Source of the DNA: Pomphorhynchus laevis
Lineage: Eukaryota; Acanthocephala; Palaeacanthocephala; Echinorhynchida; Pomphorhynchidae
Direction of reading: 5' to 3'
NCBI GenBank assembly: GCA_012934845.2
Contig: WNNJ02003544.1
Span: forward strand, 221,858 to 285,857
DNA: 64,000 nt
Positions 10,964-19,938 of this stretch are shown piece by piece (position 1 is the stretch's first letter; the number at the start of each line of letters is the position of its first letter). The notes beneath the pieces are model-generated. The model saw only the letters and a list, made by a program, of their open reading frames with translations, made no database searches and was not told the origin of the DNA. Made by a program: the position numbers and the translations under genes.

Positions 10964-11977
10964 TCAAGTGACATCATAATTCATAAATACATCTTGTAAA
11001 GCTTTATTGTATTCGTCTGCAGTTTCTATCAAAGTTTCCATGCATTTTTTCTGAACTCTGTCAAATGTATCAGCATCAATAGACGCAACTGTTACTTTTT
11101 TGCTTGTTGCGATCGCAGATGCAATTCGTAGTTTCTGTGAAGTAAGCAAACCAAATTCCCCGAAATATTCCCCTTCCCGACATATTTTTAATGTTTTCAT
11201 AGTGCTTGCTGGAGAATTAATACCTTGATTATCACCAAGACATATTGATATCGTAACATCACCATCCACAACAAAATACATAGAATCTGCGGGTTCGCCT
11301 TGTTCAATAATAATTTCACCTTCTGTAAAATTATGCAACTTAAACGAGTCAGCTAAATCACACATATCTCCTTCACTTAGGTTCCTAAAGAGACGAACCT
11401 TTTTCAAATATCCGATATATTTACTTCTAGTCTCTTGGGCTGCCTTGCTTATGCTTCTCTTAAATTTTAATCTATCGATAGCCCAAAGCTGACCACCTGT
11501 AAGACAACGCACAGTAGCCGACCTGGGTTGACCGTGCATTAACGCTAATTCACCAAAGTAACCAGAATTTTTATACAAGCGTGCAGCGACGCCATCAACG
11601 CTAACCTCAAAAAGGCCTTCTCGGATAATAAAGAATAAAAATCCCTTTTCACCTTGTCGAATAATCAGTTGATTTTTTCCTACATTGAATAAAAAGAAAC
11701 TGTCTGCAATTTTTTCTAACTCATGTGAAGGAATCGATCGCAACAATGCGGATTTTGCCATGGCATTCATAATTTCATTTCGCTCTGTTTCCGATTTAGG
11801 ATAAACTCGATTTTTACCGTTCTCCGTGTTGTATAAAGTTTTCTCTTCGTCGGTGATTGTCGAGTAAAACGACTGTCGAATATTTCTTTCCACTACATTA
11901 TTCATAAACAAACCAAGATGGAAGAATAAGTTACGATTTGATATGACACTTTTTAAACTATATAAATGTATAAACAC
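10964..11977 (-). CDS. cAMP-dependent protein kinase regulatory-subunit-like protein
   Basis: Uninterrupted 337-codon frame with two tandem cyclic-nucleotide-binding domains. Domain A spans about residues 80-190 with a canonical phosphate-binding cassette at 141-156 (FGELALMHGQPRSATV: the Glu and Arg that hold the cyclic nucleotide are present). Domain B spans about 195-320; its cassette at 272-287 (FGEFGLLTSQKLRIASA) keeps Glu and Arg but has one extra residue between them. PKA regulatory subunits bind cAMP and release the catalytic subunit. Here the N-terminal dimerisation/docking helix bundle of the family is absent, and no RRxS/A inhibitor site is seen (closest is RNIRQSF near residue 31-37). 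The frame has no intron, unlike the kinase gene nearby, so a retrocopy or a lineage-specific short regulator is plausible. An upstream exon carrying the docking domain cannot be excluded. Confidence 0.85.
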   Translation of the reverse strand: MFIHLYSLKSVISNRNLFFHLGLFMNNVVERNIRQSFYSTITDEEKTLYNTENGKNRVYPKSETERNEIMNAMAKSALLRSIPSHELEKIADSFFLFNVGKNQLIIRQGEKGFLFFIIREGLFEVSVDGVAARLYKNSGYFGELALMHGQPRSATVRCLTGGQLWAIDRLKFKRSISKAAQETRSKYIGYLKKVRLFRNLSEGDMCDLADSFKLHNFTEGEIIIEQGEPADSMYFVVDGDVTISICLGDNQGINSPASTMKTLKICREGEYFGEFGLLTSQKLRIASAIATSKKVTVASIDADTFDRVQKKCMETLIETADEYNKALQDVFMNYDVT

Positions 11978-12224
11978 TCTTTTATAGTCGAATTGTTGCT
12001 AAGGAAATAATTTTTGCGATGAACAAAGACACTTGTTATTTATTAGAATACACCCTTAGATTATTATATTTAAACAACATATCGACTGTAAATGTAATTT
12101 GTGAAAAGTTATGTAATCAGATTGCTTAGCTGAAGCAATATGCTTAATATATTTGAATGAAACTTTCGGAATATTAAAAGCTTATTTATCTTCTTTTAGC
12201 GATAATCCCGTATGGAAGCGGGAT
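11978..12224. other. 5' flank of the regulator gene
   Basis: Short AT-rich region upstream of the minus-strand regulator gene. No exon with a docking domain was recognised here on the minus strand. Confidence 0.3.
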
Positions 12225-12625
12225 CGGTTCTCGATGTACACATCCTCCATTTATCAGGTTGTGGTCTAGATCCGGGTGCAATCGAGCAGCTTGTAAATCC
12301 TTGTGTAGTGTGTCGCGCCATCGCTGCTTTAGTCATCCTTTTGGAAGTTTATTATCTACTTGTATGCTGAGACCTGCTTTCGCCATTGAGTTTTCAGTTG
12401 CACGCAGAGTGTGGTCGAACCATCGAATACGGGCTTATCGCATTTTTCCTTGATTGGCGTAAGACCGTACCGCTGTCAGATCTCGTCGTCGTGCACATGG
12501 TTGAGGCGAGTTACACCACTTGTTCATCTCAGCATCTTGGTCTCCATAACAGCGATGCGATTTCGAATTTGCAAAAACGTGTTCATTAAGTTGAGTAGCG
12601 ATTAAATTTTAAGTACGCCTCCTCA
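12225..12625 (-). mobile_element. RTE/BovB-type LINE 3' relic
   Basis: Minus-strand reading gives the signature C-terminal end of RTE-like ORF2: RIRWFDHTLRATENS, then KQRWRDTLHKDLQAARLHPD, matching the R-WFGH-LR / RWxDxVKKDL / L-P pattern of these LINEs. The positive-strand open frames at 12259-12605 are shadows of it. Only the 3' end survives and it contains stops. Confidence 0.6.
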
Positions 12626-12639
12626 TCGGCCTGTCGCAA

Positions 12640-13080
12640 GATCTGCCACCAGGAGGGTGTCCGCGTTAAGCTCACTCCGCAGTTAATTTACTGCAGGAAC
12701 GAACACACCATATTAAAACACATTATAACAGTGTTTAATGGGTAGACTAATAGTTAATAATCATGTGCTATGGTAACGTTTATGGGTAATCTGGGGGAAA
12801 CTATGTTATTACGTTTTGGGCACTGATCATCGACTAAATTAAGTAGCGATGTAATTTTAGATAAATATAATAAATGCATTTATACATTCATAATATTTTA
12901 GATTAGTATAATACACTTCATATTCTAAGAATATTCTTATTGGCATATAATAGGGCTATTGGCATTTCATTTAATAATCATTTATATATATCGATATATG
13001 TATGTTTATACTTTGAAATAGTTTTGTTTTCAAAAAATATAAGCTTCTATTATTTCAATTTTATCCATGTATTTATATTT
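12640..13080. other. Intergenic AT-rich DNA
   Basis: Nothing recognised apart from low-complexity AT-rich sequence and scattered TATATA runs. Confidence 0.35.
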
Positions 13081-13390
13081 ATTTAATGGATGATAGACGT
13101 TATTATGTAAATCTATATATTTGTATATACTTTTAGATTTTAATTATTAAATTAAAATATGCTAACGTTAAATACACGGATATCATCAATCTACATATTT
13201 TAAATATTTATGTTTTCAATTAAGATTTTGCACAGTTCCGTACAAATTCCTATTAAACAAAGCTTTTAATAAAAGTCAGTCATAATTTGACTATTATTAT
13301 ATTCCATTTATTATTTTTCTAGATATGGATAAAATTGGGTCATAATTACTTTATTTGACTTATCAAAAGCTTCTATTAACTCAATATATT
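13080..13390 (-). mobile_element. Penelope family-1 relic
   Basis: Nucleotide resemblance to the 5.8-6.3 kb part of the family-1 Penelope element in the same orientation: the phrase TTTTGCACAGTT followed by ACAAATTC and ACAAAGCTTTTAATAA, then TCATAATTTGACTATTATTA, parallels 6090-6180. It is heavily decayed, with no usable frame. Confidence 0.45.
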
Positions 13391-14449
13391 ATTTGAAGGT
13401 TAAATTTAGTTACTTAATCTGATATATTAAATTATATTTATATAAACTGAATTTATAAAATAAATACTAAGAATACTTATAAACTAATGTATAAATAATA
13501 TATTATCATTAATAAATACTAAGAATCACTCAATAAGTGATCCTTATTCCGAATATTAGGCTAGCAACTCAGCACAAAATAATATTTTAATATTTTTTAT
13601 TCAGCTAATGAGTCTGCGCATTTTATATTATTTATAAATTAAAAATAAAGATAATGTAAACATAATGGGAAAATAAGTAGACTCATCTGAAGCTTATCTG
13701 AGGAGTAAGCTTATCTAAGCTTATACAAAATAAATGGCTAGTTTCTCTTAACATTATAAAGTACTTAATATAGTATACAATAGATATATTCTTTATACTG
13801 TACATTCGTACAGTATAAATTATGGGATTTATAAATACAAACATGTCTATACCATTATACTATCAAATCTTCATATAAAATTGATTATTTTTATATATAA
13901 CCGATCTTTACTATATTTAAGTATGTAATTAAAATACTGATGATACGAGTTTATATCGATAGATTCTGTCCACGATTGTATTTAGTAACCTATTGCATAC
14001 ATCTAAGTGACTATCATATAATATTTTGATATAATATTCTATTATAATATATCTTTTAATATTCATAATATTTTTATATTCAAATAATAGTATCAATATT
14101 AAAATATTGATAAAATGAGTTTATGTTGGTAGATTCCGGGGACCTTTTGTAGGCATCTAAGTGGATTTTATGCTTTTAGGCATTTATTCGTTACATTTAG
14201 AAAGTATGATATTTTATCGAATTTTTATAGTTTGTTAATTTTAGGTATTATAAAGATACTTTTCACGTCAACATTAGGAATTTTTCAAGATGGTATTTAT
14301 TGTAAAACATGAAAAATCACAATCTCTTCAAAAATGTGTCAGCTCTCTAAGTTTGTTAAAAATCAATACGACATCTCTAAAAGACACTCGTATAAATCAG
14401 AAACTGCTGCATCAACTAAAATACATGACATTAAATAATTCTCGATAAG
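13391..14449. other. Intergenic AT-rich DNA with small direct repeats
   Basis: No gene. Two similar stretches at about 13935-14010 and 14105-14180 share GATACGAGTTTATATCGATAG- or ATGAGTTTATGTTGGTAG-like sequence followed by GATTCTGTCC/GATTCCGGGG and CATCTAAGTG, a decayed direct duplication of unknown origin. Confidence 0.4.
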
Positions 14450-14932
14450 CTAAATTCTGATCATGCTTGCGATTTCTCTTTCGTAGTCACCATACTCAAA
14501 TTCAGTAGTGGTTTCGACTTCATTTGGCTTTGATGTAGTTGTTTTTGCTGTTGTTTTCCTTCCACCGCGAGGTTTCCTTACAATGTTCTGGTCATTTTGG
14601 GCAGATTTGTTGTTTTTACGCTGCATAATTGAGATGTAGTTCATAATACGATAGAATTTTTCCTCCGAGCTATCTGCGAATGGGCCCAACTGATACTCGT
14701 GCGGATAATATAAATATGCACCAACGTCCGACATGTTATGATTCAAGTGATGAGTGAATTCCTGATGTGATTCATCATGCCATTGACTTCCGGATTTCTG
14801 ATTATCTGTATTAGTACCATGATCTATACCATCTTTCGCCACAATAGTTGATGAATTATTTTCATTAGCTAAAGGAATTGACTTTAAAGTGGGTAGTAAT
14901 ATCGCTAAAACGATTAGCTGTATTTTATGCAT
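14450..14932 (-). CDS. Small secreted protein of unknown function
   Basis: 160-codon frame starting MHKIQLIVLAILLPTLKS, a good signal peptide with predicted cleavage near residue 18-22. The mature part is hydrophilic, rich in Asn, His, Ser and Thr, with an N-glycosylation sequon (NNSS), a basic cluster KPRGGRK at about residue 119, a Thr/Lys-rich stretch, and an acidic tyrosine-containing tail (TEFEYGDYEREI) of the kind that can be tyrosine-sulfated. No domain is recognised and there are too few cysteines for a folded knottin. Possible roles include a secreted peptide precursor or a mucin-like matrix component; neither is shown. A TATA-like TTTTATAAGA lies about 20 bases before the ATG. Confidence 0.6.
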   Translation of the reverse strand: MHKIQLIVLAILLPTLKSIPLANENNSSTIVAKDGIDHGTNTDNQKSGSQWHDESHQEFTHHLNHNMSDVGAYLYYPHEYQLGPFADSSEEKFYRIMNYISIMQRKNNKSAQNDQNIVRKPRGGRKTTAKTTTSKPNEVETTTEFEYGDYEREIASMIRI

Positions 14933-15890
14933 TACAACGAGCTATCTTATAAAACCAGAAGTCGCCAATATATCTAATAATCGAATGTAAAACAATGCAA
15001 AACAGATCTCGTATTAATGCAATCACTTTGGGAGGTTACCGTGACCAGCAGCCATAATAATATGCAGCCATACCAAACAGTACTGATTTCTTGGTTTTTT
15101 GACTGAGATATTTGTTGCGATTGAAAAATATCGCATTATATTCGTAAGGCAGATGAGATTTCGTGTACCGAATAATCACCAGCACAATTAACGTGGTGTC
15201 AATTGTAAATAACAATTTGCAACAATCAAACGTCTATCATTACCGAAACACTACAGAAATCCGCAGATGGGGTGATTACTCAAAACAGTGAATTTTTAAC
15301 AGATCGCGGAGAAATATAACGGTTTTAATTCATCACTTGCAAATTACTAAAGGTAAAAGCAAATAATAAATATACCTTTAGTAAATAGCAAATTTACCTT
15401 TAATAAATTACTAAAGATAAAAGCACACTTTAAGCTCGTCATCGTCTCTTTTAACTATCAAGATAAGTTATGTCCCATCCGTGTCAGCACATCATCTTTG
15501 ATAAATAAAGAATAAGGTTAGTCGTGACCGACAGAAATGGTGAATCTATCATTTGCCAAATACAACAAGAAGTTACATACAATAAGCAAGTGCAAAATGT
15601 GTCAGGATTGAATGCTTAGCAAATGACTAATATAAGTACTCTTATAATCAGTGATTGAGCTCGAGTCTATCGATAGTTTTACTCTACCATTGCATGTATT
15701 ATAAAAATAAAGATTTTACTAATTAAAACAAATAAAATTGTTACAAACTGAATAAAAGGTTGAATGTCATATTTAAAATTCTTCCGTAGTCTTCTATTAT
15801 GACAATTCAGTTGACAGTAACGTTCAACTTTCAAACTTAGTCACACAGGGTAATTCACAAACCTGAAAGCCCAATCAGAACACACGATGG
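14933..15890. other. Intergenic DNA with a local inverted repeat
   Basis: No gene. At about 15345-15425, segments ATTACTAAAGGTAAAAGC and TACCTTTAGTAAAT plus a third near-copy form a local inverted/direct repeat cluster. The remainder is unremarkable. Confidence 0.4.
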
Positions 15891-15899
15891 TTGGTAATC

Positions 15900-16470
15900 T
15901 CGACATGATAAGCTTCTAATGCTTGCTCAGGAAAACGAGATTCTTCAGGTACACTAAAGACGCACCTAAGCATTTTCTCTTATCAGCAGATGTTGAGTCC
16001 ATTTCAGTGTCCACTTAGCTCTCTTCAGGACACTCTTCAATCTATTCAAGTCAAATCTGACAGTCCATTTAACCGAAAAGGTAAACATCAGGTATCTTAA
16101 TCTATGTGTAAAGACAGGCAGGATCGATTGTTCATTATGTAAGAAAGAAATGAGAGTGCTAGTCTCTTTAACTTTTTTGGCCGCAAGATCGCTATTAGAG
16201 ACTACAACTCGCAATTTGGAGAAATAGAGAAGATTTGAAGGTAATAAAGTTGAAGGTAGTAGTAGATTTGAAGGTATTTAATCTTGTAAATAATTGCATG
16301 ATTTAAGAGATTACATCTTTGCCCTATGTCCAGAAAGCAGGGTTGTGGTGTCATCGGCGTATACTTCATGATGTTGTTTGCGTTTAAATGATTTAAACAG
16401 TACAATAGAGGCAGCAGGATATAAGATAGGAGAAAGCGGGGAACCTTGTGTCCAATCGCTTTGATGCAAT
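15900..16470 (-). mobile_element. LINE relic, same family as 8.9-10.4 kb
   Basis: On the minus strand the frame starting near 16460 reads TQGSPLSPILYPAASIVLF and then VYADDTTTLLSGHRAKM, closely matching the 9.6-kb copy (GSPLSPVL, VYADDTTSLFSG). Further down (16214-15966) DLNRLKSVLKRAKWTLKW parallels the 10.3-kb piece. The copy is frameshifted and truncated. Confidence 0.65.
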
Positions 16471-16854
16471 CTTATAATCGATACAGAACGTTTGCTACAA
16501 GTATGGAGTTGTTATCAGCTAATGGGAATTATTTGGAATTGTTTGAAAATTCCAAATAATTTGGAATTGTAATGGCCTTTGGAATTGTTTGAAAAAAGTC
16601 TGAAGAATAAAAAATTGAAGAGAATGAAGTTCGAGAAATAAAGAAAATGAACAAATGGTGTAAAAGAAAAAGTCTAAATTAATAATTAAATTGTATTAAA
16701 TATTATTAAATATTTAATATATTAATATTGTTATAAATATTTAATAATATGATTTAAATTATATAATTTAATAAATAATATATAACTAAATTGTGAACAA
16801 AATTTCAACTTAAAATTGTGTTGCTTGATAGACTGGACATTGATTCACGACTTT

Positions 16855-17042
16855 CACACAGGCAACAGCCTGTGTGTAATTCTCATTCTACTGATGAGTG
16901 TTGCCGATTACTCCATCATTTCGATGCTGAAGTGGTCATCTAAAAGAGAAATGAAACTTTGATTCACGACTGAAAGTCGTGAATCATTTTATAAGTCGAA
17001 AGTATTTTATATCTTAAAATGGTTGAAACCATTTTATATATG
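16855..17042. other. Hairpin-rich segment with a CTGATGA box
   Basis: A perfect hairpin CACACAGGC/GCCTGTGTG (16855-16876), then GGCAACA (16861-16867) complementary to TGTTGCC at 16899-16905, with CTGATGA at 16891-16897 between them. A second exact hairpin TGATTCACGACT/AGTCGTGAATCA lies at about 16961-16985. A similar arrangement precedes the 31.3-kb copy of the same repeat. Confidence 0.45.
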
Positions 17043-17772
17043 TATGTCGAAAGTATCAATAGGGTTATTTGAACCACAGCTTGGGATCCTTGTTTCTGTC
17101 GGATTCATAAATATTTCAAAATAAGTAGGTATTATTTAACCAAGCTTTCTTTTGTAATTTTTTTAAAACGTTTTCGAGTTACCCCTTCGTCTGTAGCACA
17201 ATACAATATTCTACTGTGTAAAATATTTTTTTTGAAAATAGCCCAATTGATACTTTCAACATAGATTAGCATTAGCTCACACACAGCACATGCGTTGAAT
17301 GTTTCGAAGCATCTGTGCGGTACTGATTGTGAGCATTTACCATGAAAACTTGGCCTTTTTTCAATCAATTAATAGGTTCGTTTTATTAATAAGTTTTCTT
17401 AAATATTAAATTGATCAGCTCTTATTTCTTTAGTTTTCTTTTGAATTTTTGAACCTTACAAAAATAGCTGTTTTAGCTGTTATTATATTTGTTGAATATT
17501 TGTAAGTTTTACAGCGCTTGTCTCTAAACATTTATGGTCAATACTGTTTTCACTCGTTTACAAATTAGAAGTTCTTCAACCTGATGACCTCTATTCTTTT
17601 TCTAATATATTATATACTATCTATTAATCGATTCATAAAAATACCCAATTATAGTAGTCCATTTTAAGATTTAAGTTTTTGTATAGTACAAAATATTTTG
17701 TTTCAATTAAATATATTAAAGAAGATGAACTCTGATATTAAAGAAGAGTTCGAAAACTAATTGGCATCGTAT

Positions 17773-17778
<6 letters not shown>

Positions 17779-17861
<83 letters not shown>
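17779..17861. repeat. (AT)n microsatellite
   Basis: About 41 uninterrupted TA dinucleotides. The open frame at 17716-17925 with alternating Ile-Tyr is an artefact of this run. Confidence 0.97.
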
Positions 17862-17866
<5 letters not shown>

Positions 17867-17984
17867 AAAGTATCAATAGGGTTATTTGAACCACAGCTTG
17901 GGATCCTTGTTTCTGTCGGATTCATAAATATTTCAAAATAAGTAGGTATTATTTAACCAAGCTTTCTTTTGTAATTTATTTATA

Positions 17985-18015
17985 AAACGTTTTCGGGTTA
18001 CCCCTTCGTCAGTAA
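17985..18015 (-). ncRNA. Hammerhead-ribozyme-like core
   Basis: Minus strand reads CTGACGA (18012-18006), then AGGGGTAACCC, which folds as GGG-GTAA-CCC, then GAAA and ACGTTTT. This matches conserved box 1 (CUGANGA), stem II with a tetraloop and box 2 (GAAA) of a hammerhead; stem III would be the palindrome AACGTT, pairing between two molecules as described for minimal Penelope hammerheads. Stem I is weak. Other copies: 31417-31438 (minus, cores intact), 31484-31505 (plus, stem II decayed), 17176-17195 (minus, box 1 mutated to CAGACGA). Confidence 0.5.
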
Positions 18016-18039
18016 CACAATACAATATTCCACAACCTT

Positions 18040-19590
18040 TACACATATACCATTTGGTAGACATGGAAGAATCAACACCACAAATTTAGTCTTTTCTTCG
18101 TCAATGTGCTTAGGAGTTCAGTCATTAATTTCGCAGTCCAATAAAGTTCTTGTCTTTTTCTGCGATGTAAATCAGTTAGTTTACTGCTGATTATTTTTTT
18201 AAAAGTGTAGTCAGGCTTACTCTGGATATGGCTAACGGCCGAATCCCAGCTTTCATTCTTCTTTTTGAGATATCTGATATCTCCTTAGGTTGTTTATTAT
18301 CTTCATTGAGTCACCGATTTCTCCTACACACTCTAGGTTCATGGCAAACTGTGCCTTATAACAAGTAGTTATAATCCCTTTAGTTTTGCATATATTGTTG
18401 TTTTACATTTTGTATTTTAGCCCAGTTGGCACGCTATAAAAGTTGATTAATGGTAACATGTTTTGCAACGCCTGTCACCACACGGTTCTGAATCGTTTAA
18501 GAGAAATGTGACAAAAACGCACTGCTTGTAAAATTTAAAAATTGAACTTGACGTTCGAAAGAAATTTAATCATTGAACGGTTCAATAAAAAAATTAAGCT
18601 ATATTTTAAAAGATATGTAACAAAGACACAAAAGTTTAATGTAAAAATAAGCAGTATACATAAAATTTCCCTCCGAAATATTGTAATCCGTTTTGAAGCT
18701 AAAACATTAATTATTCTTGTTTTTTGCACCGAAATAATAAAAAACACTTTTGATTATTTAAACGATTTAATTAAGAAAATTCTTATTTTCTAAAATGTTA
18801 AAGAATACGAGCGCGATTTATAAAAAAATATAAGAAATTAAAATAATAATGTGGGGTTAATATCAAAAGGTCAAGTTTGTCTGACGAGCTTCCAGCCTGA
18901 TTAATAGTTGTTTGTGATATTAGGTTCAGTCAAAATTCATTTCAATTACGTTAGTCAGATAATTCGATACTATCGAGTTTATACTATCATTCGGTGATTT
19001 GAGAAAAAACCTTTTGTAATTCTCGAGATTATATCAGGAACTATCGAGTTACCTTTTTGGAATAAATTTTTTACTCACTTTCTTACAGTAAATTTATTAA
19101 ATAAGTAATTCAAAAAATGTTGCAATGGCTATACTTATTATAGGTGCATTTATTTTTTAAAATACAAACCGATAGCAGGTATGAGTCGGGATATTGTATT
19201 TATAAACAATATTTTTAAAGATCATCAAAATAAGGTTAATCTCAAATAAAATCACCAGTGTCTTCCTTTACAAAAGTTGTTAATTGGCAGGATTATTTAG
19301 TTATCAGCTTTTGATCACTAGAATTGTTTCCATTCAGATCGCTTCCCGCGAAATTATTATATTAACTATTATATTAATTATTAATTATTATATTAATTAT
19401 TATATTATAATAATTATTATATTATTATATGCTTTGACCATAAGAGTAAAAAAATGCAAAACGTTTTTTCGAACAATGCGTTCATGTGTAAAAATTAAAC
19501 CTTTATATAAAATCATGGACAACACAAGTTTAATGTGCACAAAAATATACTAAGAGAAAAAAGTTAATTTTAAATAGATAGAAAGATGCC
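18040..19590. other. AT-rich region downstream of the Src-like gene
   Basis: No supported gene. The open frames at 18535-18793 overlap on opposite strands and have no domain. A run of ATTAATT/ATTATT repeats at about 19355-19430 is low complexity. Confidence 0.4.
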
Positions 19591-19597
19591 AAATTGA

Positions 19598-19938
19598 CTA
19601 AAAGTCATCAGATTCTTTGTAGTTAGGCTCCATTGTCACAAAATAATCGTCAAAAAGATTGTATAGATGCTCGAAAGTTGGCCTTAATTTAGGGTTCGCA
19701 TTCCAACAATTTGTCATCACATGGTAAAAACTATTTGGACATTGTGGTGGTTTAGACAAGCGAAATCCTTCCGATACAGCTTTAAGAGTCTCTTGGTTAC
19801 TCATACCGGGATATGGAATAGATCCACGAGTAATTAGTTCATACAGTAAAATGCCGAACGACCATACATCAGATTTTATTGTGTACTCTTTTTTAGTTGC
19901 GGCTTCCGGAGCTGTCCATTTTATTGGAAATTGTGTCT
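19598..19938 (-). CDS. Src-like exon 8: kinase C-lobe and regulatory tail
   Basis: Acceptor TTTTTTGTAG; reads QTQFPIKWTAPEAATKKEY, SDVWSFGILLYEL, GSIPYPGM, the CWN helix and RPTFEHLYNLFDDYF, ending VTMEPNYKESDDF and stop. The tail Tyr is spaced exactly like the Csk-target tyrosine of Src. APE, the SDVWSFG Asp and the RPTF Arg are all present, so the C-lobe is intact. Confidence 0.95.

Larger units (their letters stand above)
17043..18033 (-). mobile_element. Composite repeat S-B-S (putative Penelope pseudo-LTR unit)
   Basis: Two direct copies of a roughly 170-bp segment S (17043-17213 and 17862-18033; both contain AGTATCAATAGGGTTATTTG and CAAGCTTTCTTTTG) flank a roughly 560-bp segment B and an (AT)n run. 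S carries a hammerhead-like core on the minus strand, so that strand is taken as sense. A second B-S copy lies inverted at 31462-32211. Hammerhead motifs inside terminal direct repeats are known for Penelope-like elements and their non-autonomous derivatives; that assignment is inference. No open frame with a known domain is present, and the apparent peptide CATDEGVTRKRF is just the ribozyme core read in frame. Confidence 0.55.

Noticed and set aside
17132-17368. Possible zinc-finger peptide (HGKCSQSVPHRCF, ACAVCE) followed by CATDEGVTRKRF
   Set aside because: The conserved second part is the hammerhead-like core read in frame, the frame is closed in other copies of B, and no transposase family fits.
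17716-17925. Minus-strand frame of alternating Ile and Tyr
   Set aside because: Pure translation of the (AT)n microsatellite.
18535-18793. Overlapping open frames on both strands
   Set aside because: AT-rich composition allows both; neither has a domain, signal peptide or splice partner.
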